A stretch of 64,000 bases of DNA. It comes from Fragilaria radians (taxonomy: Eukaryota > Bacillariophyta > Fragilariophyceae > Fragilariales > Fragilariaceae). The stretch's first letter is position 1, and the number at the start of each line of letters is the position of its first letter. The stretch covers positions 57,255-121,254 of the forward strand of contig CAAAJI010000034.1 of assembly GCA_900642245.1 (NCBI GenBank). The letters are read 5' to 3'. Positions 23,220-35,896 of the stretch are shown here, one piece after another. The notes under the pieces were generated by a model. That model searched no databases and was not told the origin of the DNA. It saw only the letters and a program-made list of their open reading frames with translations. The position numbers and the translations under genes are program-made.

Positions 23220-24620
23220 TTTCTTTCTGGTGACAAGATGGATTGAGGAAGATGTTTCATCACCTCCCTAGTCAAGACAAAAAAGTTACAGAGAGTTGCT
23301 TGTGGGATGAGAGGTCGAGCCCCTTGAAGGGTTCCAAAGGTCATTCATGACAAGGGATGACATAGTTTATGCCAAGCTATGGATAGTAAAGGAATGCAAT
23401 ATCTACTTGGGAATGGTTAGAAGCAATATCTGAGGGTCATACCTCTTTAGGCTGGAAAGATCCCTGTAGCCACGTTTAAGCATTGTGACAAAGGCCAACG
23501 TTATCAAGATGAAGCAAGAATTTATTGAATCCAAACTTGATTGAGGCCAAGATATAGATCAATGGATCCAGAATCTCGGATTAATGGGAAGAAAACTTCC
23601 AAATTTTGGGGCATTAGATGCCTGAAATGTGTGGGAAAGTTTGTGGGTAAAGACCAAGATGTTTTGCTGGAATCTAATGCATCCCATATTGAAAGAACAA
23701 CTGTTGTAATGAAGAAGGGAGCACAATGAAAGGGACACATTTGGTCGTTTCCAAGGGCAAGTGAGAAATTTGACCTTAAGATCACAATGAGCTTGAGTTT
23801 TCAACTTTGTGCCAGACAAGGGAAGGAGCAAAAGGAGGCAGGTTGGAATCAAGAAATTCAAGGAGATTATGGATCCTGCACTTGAGGAGACCACATGAAA
23901 GACTGGGGATTAAGTGGATTGGGCAATGTAAAAGCCTGTAAAGATTGTATCCTTTGCAAGAAGAACAAAAAATCCAGCAATTCAAGGTCTGAAGCCGCAG
24001 ATGAATGTCTACTTCTTGATGTGAGTAATATGAAGAAAAACAGTCTGGTTGGCAAGAATATGTGGTTATTGATATAGGATCAAGCCACAAGTATGAAGTG
24101 GCGCTACTTCATAAGGCAAAAAGGGGAGTTGATTTCCAAGCATAGATACTACAGTGAAGAGCTTACGATTGAAGATCCATTTGGAGAAGTAATGGATTGA
24201 TGCAATTCTGGAGTTCAAAAGTTTAGAAACTGCGGAGCAGAACGGTCATGTTCAGGCAATTCTGAACCATTCTAGAGGTGCACATGATCTCAGAGATGAA
24301 TTGTGAGTGGAATCCACAGCTACAGCGATGAAAATTGAGCTATATCATGTCGCGAAAGAAAATGATAAGTCTTTATGAAGAGTTTTATAAGAGTGAGGGA
24401 AAATTTTCAAGAAATCTTTGAATTCTAAGGTATTTGGTCTTTCAAAGACAATTGTCAACAAAGGCAATCATTTACATTTTTCTTGGATAAGAAGATGGCC
24501 ATCCTTGTCATACCTATAGAGTCTCGGATCTATGTAAAGAAATCTGTCATGTTGACCCGAAATGTAATGATGGGAAAGAGTTTTTGGGGCTAAGTGTCCT
24601 AAATTTAATCAGAATTATTG
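23220..24620 (+). mobile_element. Ty1/copia (CoDi-like) retrotransposon relic
   Basis: Broken coding sequence on the plus strand, with frameshifts and stops. The best part is at 23895-24120: C-K-D-C-I-L-C-K-K-N-K-K, then L-L-L-D-V-S-N-M-K and N-M-W-L-L-I, then W-R-Y-F-I-R-Q-K-G in the next frame. This matches the zinc-knuckle-to-integrase-core transition of diatom copia elements. Around 24470-24600 there is a trace of the region between integrase and reverse transcriptase (Y-R-V-S-D-L-C). No LTRs were found and the left edge is vague; part of 23220-23880 may be gag-derived. Confidence 0.6.
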
Positions 24621-25186
24621 AACATCTGGGTTGAAAGGAAGGAAACGTTGGAGGTTACTGCCATTTTCATTGTATAAAAGCAACGTACAGTTGTACATTG
24701 ATTTTGTTTGATTATGTTTGGATATTATGAATTTCTGTTGGAAAGTGTAACTTTGGTCCATGGAATCCCATCGGAAACTCAACAAACTGTGTATGGGAAA
24801 ACAAAATATACTAGCGAAAGCTACTGTATCAATCAATAACTCTCAATTCGATATTTGTATGCATTCACAATTCTGGAAGATTCAATCACAGTTTCATCTT
24901 GCTTTCACTACGAAGGGAAGCATTGTTGAATATATTTGGATTAGCACAAGCTGTTGTTATTACTATTGTCTAATCACAGTACCTTTTCTCAGCAATAGTC
25001 TGGGACACAGATTATGGAGGTCCATTGACTCTTGCTGAGTTTGTCATCGTTTGCTGGACAATGTGAATGAATATTTTTGTTCATCTCCTTATTCCACCAT
25101 TACGTCCCGTCTTTTTTGACTGGGCTTCGTATGGAAAGTCTTTCACTTTGTTGATGTTGCTGCTGTTGTTGTTGCTGCTGCTCCCC
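24621..25186. other. intergenic, downstream of the MLO-like gene
   Basis: No gene seen. A GTT/GCT-rich simple repeat at about 25150-25185 abuts the stop codon of the minus-strand gene. Confidence 0.5.
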
Positions 25187-28100
25187 CTATCCGCGGATCT
25201 CATTGGGAGATGATGGCTTACGACCCAAAAGTGTGTCCTTGGGAATAGAACCACTCGAGGTACGTTGGTGACCACCCATGGCATTCATAATCCGTCCAAC
25301 AATGGGCCTTGTATGATTCTCATTGTCTTGATCATGAAGGACTAGGTAGTCACGCAGCTCACTGTTGTCGTTGTTGCTTCCAAAGTTTGGAAGATTTTGC
25401 TTTAGATTTCCAGCACCCACCAACCGTCCAATTGTTTGACACCATTGAAGCGCAGTTGTCTTGAATGTAGTGTCATTGCGTTGACTGTCATGATTCAATC
25501 TAACACGATTTAATTCACTCATGCCGTTTTTCACGTTGACATGATTTAATTCACTATATTTCAGGTCCTGGTAGAAACGCAAATATAAGGTATTGTACAA
25601 AGTCTTTATCTTCAATCTATCTTCATAAATATCTTTCCTCAGCTTGTCTCTAGACAGATTTGTAGTCTTATTTTCGCTGATTCCTTCACCTTGAATTTTT
25701 TTAGGTTTCTCTTTCCAAAACTCATCCAAGATACGTTCACCCGCCTTTTCTTTCATGGACTCTGGAAGAATTATCCGATCTACATGGATAGATTCAATTT
25801 TTGTCAGTGGTTGAGTGCCTATGATTTTTCTCCCTATAGCAACATCTCGAAGTCTCAGACCTTTACCTCCCTTTGTAGCGACGATGGCTTGATGAACATT
25901 TTCCATCCGTGTCATGACATGTTCCCTTGATGCATGTGCCAAATCATGCAAGTCCGATGCATCAAAATATACAATTTCATAATTTGTAATCACCACATCA
26001 ACTGCTAACCACCTGTCAAGCATTGGAAGGACTTTACGATCACACCGTTGCATATTTCGTATCAGAGTAGCATTTGGAGATATAAATTGCAATACAACTT
26101 CATCTTCATCAGCTTCTGCGCTCACATCAAACCTTGACCAAAACTCGTTTGGAAGAACATTTTTTAAGATTGAGCGTATACGATTGGTTGTCACGCTCCC
26201 AATCTGATCAGTTTGTTCTAATGATTTTACGGTATCTTCTCCATGTTGTCCTGTCAGTGGTGGATTTATTTGTGGCATTGGAAGTGTTCGAATAGCTACT
26301 CCTAATTTCCCTGCCAAAATTACAGCTTGAGTGCTTGCTGGCAATGCTGAGTAAACTTTAGCGGAAGCAACAGATTTAATGTTAATACCACCATGTTGAA
26401 ATGATTTGCCAGAAGGTAATGGCATCAAAGATGAGGCGTTGGATATGGGTTCTTTTTTTTCTGGCAATGTCCCTTCCTTTGGTGTCGAGACTATGCTCGT
26501 ATTGACTGACGCATCAATAACAGGAATACCAAGCATAGCTTGTAACAGCTGACTACTAAATTCACCGTATTGCCGTACGATTTCAGGGTGTGTTTCCAAT
26601 GCTGACTTCCAAAGATCAACAACAGTGCCGATTTCTTTACTCATGCTCTGATAATGGTGGGATTTTCTCGCTGACATTGACCCTGAGTTATGCTGAGGAG
26701 AAATTAACATTGAATCCAGCACCTCTGCGTCGTCGCCTTGGTGGCTGATGATTCTTTTGACAATCATTTCCGCCACCCAAAATCTCATGACACGCAAAAC
26801 TATCAAGGATGTAAACAGTTCAACAATGCCAAATCCACCATACAGCCTTTCTCCAAAGGAAGGACAACACTCGACGTAAGTCGTATCGCCGTAAATTACT
26901 TTTCCATTGAAAAAGTATGTACCACAACAGCGTTGAACTTGAGACACTATTAAGAATATAAAGCAAGCAACGCTGATCAATATGTCTATTACCGCAGCCA
27001 CGAATATACAACGATCGAATCTCGTTTGATGCGGGAAGGAAAGAACAATAATTGCCCCACCAATGATGAAGCATATCAAAAGAGCAGCTTCTAACCAAAA
27101 CGCAACTTTTGGTCCGAGATGCCAAGTATTTTCAGGATTGGGAAGGACTCCAGTTTCTATCATTACACCTTCCAATCTCATGCCAACACATAGTAAGCAT
27201 AACATGGTCCCAAAGATGAAGCTTACCATAACATATGTTGTACTACGAAAATAATCATGACCTTTCTCCATATAACTTCGTTTTCGGGGTATAGGAAAGC
27301 TCGATTTGTGTTTATTGAGCTCCTTCACTTCAGGAATATCATCCTCATCACTACCATAACCTTCATCAGATTCTGCACTGTCGGTAAAATCTTCGACATT
27401 TTCGTGTACAACATTGCTTTGAGGCAAGTGTGTCTTCCCTTCTTCATTCTCGTTGCATACATTGTCGATTGACGCAAAATTAGGCATCGATTTTGTCCTT
27501 TGTTTGCAAGTCCTAGTAGTCTGATCCGAATAAAGGAGTGGTTTGAAGGACACCTCTTCTCCTTCAACAAGCGGCATAGAACTCATGGGAGGATGTAAAA
27601 TACTAATGTCATCTCCGCTACTTGATGCATTTCTCATAAAGTTTATATCGGATGAAGAAGATGCTGCCTTTCGTCGATACTTACTCCGACGCACGGCAAC
27701 TTTTGAATCATCCTTGGATCCAAAAGAAACATTGCAAGATTCATCACGGTCAGAAACATCTCTCATCATTTGAATACTTGCTGACGCAGATAGTGACTTC
27801 TTCCTTGTGGAATGAGTTCGTTTACAAGTTTCTCTAGATGGAATACTTTCTGTTTGGTCTGATCCTAACCCAACAAGCTCTCGCATTGCAGCCACCCTAT
27901 TCTCCCCTTGGCATGAGAAAAAACCCTGTTTTCAAGCGAGATTTCAGTTCGCGGTCTTCACTTACCCATCGTAAAGAGTTCTCCGGTGACTACTCCTTTC
28001 TAGCATTTGGCTTTCCTTCGCTTCCAAGGCCTCTATTTCATTTGCAGGAAGATTATCCCGAAGTAGGCTTGTGTCGATATTTATTAATTCTTTCATCAAT

Positions 28101-29792
28101 TCAGGGTTTACAATAGATTCCGTTGGTCCCTGCCTAGGGGCACTACCTGCAACTTGTCCCATCATATGGATAACGCTCTCAGTTCCTTTCTCCATAAAGC
28201 TAGCTTCTTGGCTTCGCTCCGCCATGTCCCTCTGTAGCTGTCGCTGAGCTTCCTCAAGACGATGTTGAGCAAAAGTTTCATGAAGCTCCTTATGGTTGAC
28301 CATCTGTCCAATACTTGAACAAAGAGTGAACCGTGGCATAACATGGGCAATTATGAAAACAAAGCATGCATCAAAAATCAACGCACAAAGAACATAATAC
28401 GTTCCAGGAATGCCTACTTCCCCTTCTTTGGGCGTTATATCATCCCAGAATACAAGAAGAATTGATAGTGCCAATGCGAATCCGAACTGAATGAACTGAA
28501 TTAATAAAGTAATGTAATTCGGATCGTGACCCCAAAATAAAGACTTTTGATCAAATCGTGGAATTACATCATTGGATCTTATGGTGCTTTCAACAATGTC
28601 AAATTTCTCGTGCATTATGGTATGAAAAATCCAATTAACTTTATTCCAAAGAACCAAGGAAAGAATTACCACGAAAATCATGGCTGCAAAGTAAAGCGCT
28701 GATAATGCATGGCCCGTTGTCACCAGGTCACCATTAGTTGCAAACACTACGACACCCAAAATGAAATATAAAAAATTCATAAAGGCAGTCAGTATCAGCC
28801 ATGTCAACGTATCGATGTGTACCATTCGCTTCAAAATGTGAAGTTCGCATCTCTTGAGGTAATGCGAGACCTGTAGGGTAATTGGAAGTTTATTCGTATG
28901 AATGAAGTGAAACTTAAGTTCATGGAATTTCGCCTGAACGAGGAGCTGGTGATATCTGTAAGATAGATGCGGATACCAAGCGAATTGAATGATTGAGCAC
29001 CAAATCGTTTTGATGTTATTAAACAAATAATTGAACTCAGTGGGAACACTATCCATATCCGCAGTTTGACGTCGTCGGAGAAAGCGTGGCGTGGCGAACC
29101 TGCCTTGGTTTGAGCCATCGACGACAGATGCTGTCCTATTTTTCAAAGAGAACAATTCTTTGTCAATTCTATCAAACTCTTCTCGGATTTCCACATAGTG
29201 ATATGCATCCTGAAATTCAGGGGTAACCCAAAGACCATATGATCTACGAGTGATAAAGAACGCCAATATACAAGATTGGACTGCATTGAATAGTGCTGTA
29301 AAGAAAAGAGTAAAGTGCACGTCCGCGAATGTTTTCTCTTGGGCAACATTAAGCCCTGAATGATATTTATCCAGAAAAAAAGTTACTAACTCAACAATGC
29401 CTAATATGGCCACTTTCAACAAACAAGAAGTTTCACTGTGTTAGCTTTCGCATCATCTTTAAATAATGCGAAGTTTTTGAATAGTAATCTTCATCAACTA
29501 GTCACGTTGAATTGATATAGAAAAATTAGGATACAGTAGAGATGTTATTCCAAAACTTACATTCTGCATAAACACCCTTCAAAACAGTTTTAAGGAAAGG
29601 TCGACCTATTGCTTTGCTGTCGAGCTGCTGTCGAATGAATTGAACAAATAATATCATCGCAAGTGTAGTCACGGCTACACTCAACACAGAAAAATCGATA
29701 AATGATGAGGTATTCCCCTCTATCCTAACAACACTTTCAAAGATAGTACGAGGTAAGTCCTCCAGTCGCTGTCGCAAAGATGATGATACCAT
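25187..29792 (-). CDS. large multi-pass membrane protein with MLO-like N-terminal half
   Basis: Three exons proposed on the minus strand: 29792-29561, 29412-27966 and 27896-25187, with GT-AG introns of 148 and 69 bp, joining in frame to 1462 residues. Exon 1 carries one membrane helix. The first junction gives Y-A-E-L-A-I-L-G-I-V-E-L, like the E-L-M-L-L-G helix of MLO proteins. Exon 2 adds several helices, including a segment (L-F-W-G-H-D-P then I-Q-F-I-Q-F-G-F-A-L-A-L) resembling the conserved MLO P-x-L-x-x-x-x-I-H-F-x-x-F-Q region, and a C-S-S-I-G-Q-M-V-N motif like T-Q-M-G. Exon 3 has a basic, Ser-rich linker, four more helices (about 780-930) and a long soluble tail. Known MLO proteins have seven helices and about 500-600 residues, so this is a divergent or fused relative. 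The last intron is short; if wrong, exons 1-2 and exon 3 are separate genes. Confidence 0.65.
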
Positions 29793-31109
29793 GGCATAAA
29801 AAAATGAAATAATGACAAAACAATGTTTTGTCTTGACAACAAATTTACGATTGGAATGAGTTCTCTTTACTTACAAGTTCATGACGTCGACTATTCCGAT
29901 GAACACGTTTCATCTCTTTTATTCCTGCAGAATATTAAATTATTAGAAAAAATCCTCCACAGTAAGAAAAAAAAGAATACACATGATATAAATCACTGCA
30001 TCCAATAAAAAAACAAGAACAAAAGTAACACTTAGACAATATTATTAGCTGTAACATGGATAGAAAAAGTTGAAAACAATTAGCAACAAAACTTCCAAAG
30101 ATCACCGAACAACCCCAAAAAATCCTTCACCAACACTGACGACGTCATGTCAGCTTGATAAAGGGTAAAAGTTTTGGAAGCGCCAACCTCACTTTTGATG
30201 AATATACAGATTACTATTTGAGTTACTTGATGAAAAACAAGGATCAATTCTAAATCAAAATTGTTGGATTAATTGAGAAGTAATAATATTTAAATTTTTA
30301 ATATTGGATGATGCTATGAAAAAAAATGCGCCCATTGAAAAAGCATACAAGTAAAGACGATTTGACGTCAAATTTGAGTTCAGGCGTCCAAGAACACCAC
30401 AAAGGAGCGGGAAAGTTGAAAGAAAGTTTCAAACCTTATGTGGACGCATCAGATTAATATTGAATGGAATCGAAGAAGAAACGATACGTGATATCTGGGC
30501 AGCATATGTTTCAACGGCAACATTCTATGCCAATATTTTGGTGATTCGAGACTTCAAAACCGCCTCACAAATCAATGGTTGGTGCTCTATGCTGAGTGCA
30601 GAATAGACATAAGTTAATGAAAAATTAAAATCTAATTTAGACTATTCTTGTGTGGCTTAGAACTTCTCTTGAAGAGATGTTTGACCTTCTCTTGATGAGT
30701 TGGGAGCAGCTGTTAAACTCTCAATAAGGACAAGCTGGGAGTGGAACTTCAACTCCCAAGATATTGAAGAGTTGGGATTGTAATCTGATCTTGTTTAGAT
30801 CATGGTTATGACCGTCTAGATATACTGGTCGTCTTAGAAGGTAATAATAGAAGGTTGGGAATTAATTAACTAGTCAGAGATTCTCAACCGATGAAATTGT
30901 ATAAAAAATAAGTGGATTCTCAAAGCGAAACGAACGTGAACTTTCCGAGCGCTGTTAGTGGCGTGCGGGTACAGTCAAATCCTTAGTGTGAATCTTCAGG
31001 AAAGCCATGCTCTCGCTATGAATAATGTGACATTCTGAATTCTTCCGGTCACAATGTTGTCATGGAGTTTAATTGGAGAAGCAATAGATGACACTCTATT
31101 TAGGCATAC
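29793..31109. other. intergenic, promoter side of the MLO-like gene
   Basis: AT-rich, no supported gene. Weak direct motifs only, such as AACTTCTCTTGAAGAG and TTGACCTTCTCTTGATGAG near 30660-30700. Confidence 0.5.
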
Positions 31110-31720
31110 TCAAGTTTTGTGACCAAATGGTTGTGGTTTCAAGGGAAGTCCTGTTGATTCATGTATATGTTGATGAAAAGTAATGGAAGCGAAAAAGAAA
31201 TCAACGATATACTTGGTTGCCTCAAAAGGCTTGATTTTCGTTTAAATGTTGGTGAGGATCTTATTGACTATTTAAGTTGCAACATTCAGATAAATCAAGA
31301 AAGAGAGTCTGAATATGTGACGGAAACAAATAGTTTAGAAGAAAAATGTGGCAAGAAAGGTTGTGAATCGCTGAGATTAGGGTAGTCCATATTCAAGATT
31401 GTAAGACCTGACCACACGCACAACATTGACTGTGCAATGCAATCAAAATACAAATTGTTTGTTTTTTTTGTCCTTAATCAAGTATTCAAGACCAAAGTTA
31501 GCTCAGTTTGTATGGGAATTGTTCAAATGTAAAGACGGGGGCCTTGCAGCAAACAAGGAGATGCAGAGAGTCATTAAATTCATTACCTACTGTTTGAAGG
31601 TGCATCCAAAGCATAAAAGTGAAGAATGGGACTTGGTCTCATATTGTGATAGTGATTGGGCAGGAGATCCTGAATCATGTGTAACTGGCTTCATCATGTA
31701 GTTCGAGAAACTAGTTCTAG
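31110..31720 (+). mobile_element. Ty1/copia reverse transcriptase/RNase H relic
   Basis: Two broken pieces on the plus strand. Near 31145-31290 the frame reads L-L-I-H-V-Y-V-D-E, shifts, then continues S-E-K-E-I-N-D-I-L-G-C-L-K, matching the copia Y-V-D-D active site and following helix with the second Asp changed to Glu. At 31480-31700 it reads S-R-P-K-L-A-Q-F-V, K-E-M-Q-R-V-I-K-F, and Y-C-D-S-D-W-A-G-D-P-E, the copia RNase H start. Frameshifted, with the active site damaged; no LTR found. Confidence 0.75.
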
Positions 31721-33059
31721 ATTAATATTATGCTATAAAATATTATTTGTGCAATAGGTGAGTCTATAAGTAATTTACTACAAACTATTTCGACAATCTT
31801 TTTTTGCTATAACTACCACTGCAAACTTATTTCCGAATCTATAAAAGATATTCTAATAAATCTCCTAGATTCGCTAATATGGCATAGATATAATAAACAG
31901 TGCTCTTGTATAGCAAATTTTCTATATCCTTGATTATACTGTAAAAATGACTAAGTACATCGCATCAGTTAGCAAAGAAAAAAATCGACGTATCGCAAGA
32001 CTCGAATTCAAGACAAATCATACCCTTGATGGCATCTAACCATTCCGCTCTCCCTCAGTAAACTCAAAATATTAATTATTCCAGTTGCTTACAACTCACC
32101 TGATACCTGAACGTATATCTGATACTAATGACTCTCAAGCCTCCTCCTTCCTTTAACATACTTATCCATTTGTTTATGATTATAATGTTTCTACAGACGG
32201 TTGTCAAACTCTGCCATCATTTTTGTAAACCTTTTCTTTAGCCTCTCCCTACATTCCCAACATCACACGCGCAGCCGGAGAGTCCATACAATGCTCCTAA
32301 GGAAAACCAACTACTTACAGTATCCATGCCTTTAATCCCTGAATTGATGTCTTCCTTTTCATGATCTGTCCAATTGCCTCCTGCAACCAATCTTGCTTTA
32401 TATCTTAGGTCATATTTGCTATATGATATGGATTTTTCTGATTTCCATTAGGAGTACTCTCCCCTGAATCAAGCACTATGAATGTCTGATAATCTGTAAG
32501 TTGCTTAAATTATATCTTGATTACACCTTCTCATAGATTATTTCCATTTTCTTATCTTAACTTGGAACTTGGATTCCGAATTTGTACCGAATACTTGTCA
32601 GGCTTAATGAAACCTTTTGCATCCTTGCAATATCTAGCTTTGTTTCAGCATTGCAATAATGTATAAGATGATGGAGGGCATATTATCTTAAAAATTGTGA
32701 TTCCTTGCAAATTATGTTGTAGTTGTAAGATTGCTGGGTCTTTATGCAAAGAAATTCAGCCATGACACCAGAATTTCAAAATGCAATAAGAAAAGAGCTA
32801 TTTGAGGATATGCTGTTAGATCCTTCCTCAGCAGAATGGAGGATTAGAGAAGGTTTCAACGGAATATCAAATGAGCTTGTTGACGTACATTTCAACATCG
32901 GGAAGAGTCTACACGTATCTTTCCTTCCAGAGTTCATCTCGGACATTACATGGTATTACTAGCAAGCATTTATGTTCCAGACTACACGCAACTAGTCATA
33001 GATTGGAAATGTTTAAGAAGCAACAAGATCAAATCAACATACACCTTCGTTTTATCAAC
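31721..33059. other. intergenic, possibly degraded repeat
   Basis: A 72-codon frame at 32744-32962 has no recognised domain. It may belong to the 5' part of the LINE-like relic that follows, but nothing confirms it. Confidence 0.35.
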
Positions 33060-34110
33060 TTAGCGTGACACGCGGAAGCAGCATCACAAGATGGAGAAGA
33101 CGTAACTATATCTGCATCCCTAAGAAGCTAGGGTGCATTAACGTTGATAATTTCAGAAATTTACATATTTATGAATGCATCTTGAATGAATTCCTAGCTA
33201 TCAAATGGAAAAACGCAAGAAAGGGAGAAAGAACAGATTTCAGTTTGGCAAAACGAAAACATCCAAATTACCCATTTCAATCAAAATCTGATAACAAGAT
33301 TGCTCTCAACTCAATTGGAGCCAAATATGCTACAAAGCTTTTTAAATACCGGGCATAGCATCTTTAGTCAGTAAATCCTTTGGAGTCCATCAGATCATAG
33401 TAAAACTTCATTGAGATTTATTATTGCACACGGAATACCACATCACCATATAACTACACCATACCGGGCTCACGACGAGATTGGAAAAACTTTGAACACC
33501 ATTAATAACCCCATTTATGGTACCGGAGAACACTCAGGCAACAGTCCACGTATCTGGACGATGTTATCAAGCATTCGAATTCAAAACAGAATAATGAAGC
33601 AACATGAGCTTCCTATCCAGTGCAGAATGACACAAGTCAAATAATGATCAGCACAGTATATGTGGATGATGTTAACCCACATCACAATTCAAAATCAAAC
33701 AAGACTACAGACATGACAATTTCCATGATGAAGAATTACAACAGATAATTCTAGAAGCTAGTAGAGGAAAGATAACTACGGAATAATGAATATATTCAAA
33801 TTCTTCAAAGGGGGGAAAGCTTGCAACGAAAGACTACACGTGACCGCCCGCACAGTTCGATCCCAATAGATCTATTGTCAAGCATTCAGTATTTCTGATT
33901 TTCACAAATCTCTAGGACATCTCATTTCTCATAAGGAGCCAAGGCAAACGCAAATCATACGACTAAAGAAGTATGCAACAAATTTCAAGGTATACTCCAT
34001 CACGAAGGTCTCAGCTCACAAGAGTATGAAGCCTTAAATAAGATACTCCTACCATAAAATGTATCATATTGAGAAGCTGCCAATCCAACCTGATTTAAAC
34101 AATGAGAGCG
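33060..34110 (+). mobile_element. LINE-like (non-LTR) reverse transcriptase relic
   Basis: Ordered motifs of a non-LTR-type reverse transcriptase are spread over several frames. They are N-V-D-N-F-R-N-L-H-I-Y-E-C-I-L-N (33140), Y-G-T-G-E-H-S-G-N-S-P-R-I-W (33515), V-Y-V-D-D-V-N (33660), S-R-G-K-I-T-T-E (33760), and finally S-S-Q-E-Y-E-A-L-N-K-I-L-L-P (34010). The G-x-G-x-x-S-G-N-S-P-x-x-W and Y-V-D-D pieces are the fingerprint. Stops and frameshifts interrupt the frame throughout, so it is inactive. The exact clade is not assigned. Confidence 0.65.
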
Positions 34111-35896
34111 AGGCAAATGAAGAGGCACGCCATATCTTCATCTCAGTATAAGAGTTTTTTGTCAAAAGGCCATGGAGTGCAAGGGCTAAAGGGATCACGG
34201 GGATAGACAAGGCAGCAGAGGTTCCCAACCCCTCTCATCTGCCTAATACAGGAACAGGACATGCTAAAGCCAACTGCTTCAACTTAAACATAAATTCTGA
34301 AGGAAATCGAAGTAATGATCACAATGTAGGGACAAGAGATGGACATGCTATATTCGATTTGATGCCAGAGAGCTTGGAGTTTCCGGAATTATTTCGATCA
34401 GAGGCAGCGGCATTATGCCACTATTACAACATCAATTAAGTGTGGTTTACATCAAGACAGGTTCAGAGATAATCACGGTAGAAAATGGAAAGACCAAGCC
34501 ACAAAGATTGTAAGTCTTAGATGAAACGTTGAGCAAGTAGATACAAAATATTATAAATTGTCCTCCAAGATGTCAAGAGGTTTAATCTCTAGGCATCTTG
34601 AGATGCTCCTTCATGTCAGCGTCATTATCCTATTGAATGACTTGCTGAGCATGCTCCTCAAGCTATGAATAATCTAAAGGCTGAGCTTATTGTTGTTGTC
34701 TATAACTTGTATGCAATAATATGTGTTAACATCAATATAAGTGTTCCTATGTCTCCGCATTGCCAACCAAGTTATCCAAATAGCAACCAATCATGTGCCG
34801 TATTCAAATGTCCAGTTATCTTCAATGGTGACTCAATCCTAAACTCGTGTTTCCTTCTGTATCATTTCTATCAATATTGACATCTAAACTTTCTTGATGC
34901 TTCTTATTCAAGCCCCGAATTCTGAGACTCTGACGAAGGTTTAGATTTTTGCCCAATCTGTTCCATTCTTTTGAATTTTCCAACTCTCGTTGATAATTTG
35001 GAACCTCTTTATTCCACAGATTTATTGCAGTCATTACAGGGAGTTGCTCTGGTGGATCTGATAAATCAGATGGCGTTGCTCCCGTGATTAGAGGTGTTAC
35101 TTCATTGGTCGGCGTTCTAACTTAGATTTCCTACGTCTAAAGGTGTATCAAATTGTTTCTCATAGCAATAGTATCAGATGCAACATTTCGGATTGATTTC
35201 ATCAACTGCGTTGCATTGTACGACTACTAGTTTGAAAAAAATAGTTTTCATTTGTGTTATTTAACCTAACTTTTCCGTGCGAAATAATGATACGACATCA
35301 ATTTGAAACGCAAGATCAGGGAAATCCATAGTCTTCGTGCACTATCATTAACAAAATAGAACGTGATCAAGACTAACATTCGAACTTCAAGTTTCTTTCT
35401 CGATTCTAAACACTTTTTACGACCTCATCATGGGCTTTTTTCGTTATATGAACTACCTTGTGGTAAATAGAATATTTTTAAACATTTATCAGCATTTATA
35501 TGGGACTAGAAGTTATGTGCATGCTAGTGAAATCCGTGATGGTGGTTTGGCACGAGTCTCATCACTACCATGATCAAGACTGCCTCTCCAACTTCAAAGT
35601 CTTTTTTTTCTTCAAGGTGATTCCCAAAATTTTCGGAGATAAGGAGAGCCTAAATTCCGATAAATTCCGAGACAAATAGAATTTTTCTCGTACATATCTT
35701 ATCGCTCAACGTTTTTATACTTGATTTGTGCGTACGGAAGTTCAGCCTAAATAGATGGTGGTCTAATAGCCTAGACACGCGTCTTTAGGCATTGTCTTTT
35801 AGAATAAAAATTCTGACAAGGGTTTCACAAGAAAATAGCAATCGTACCAAATTTGGGGTAAACTGATGAAATGGTCGTCATAGATTTAGAAACGAA
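34111..35896. other. intergenic
   Basis: The first 300 bases may be the tail of the LINE-like relic. The rest, up to the gene at 35897, shows only short chance frames. Confidence 0.45.
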
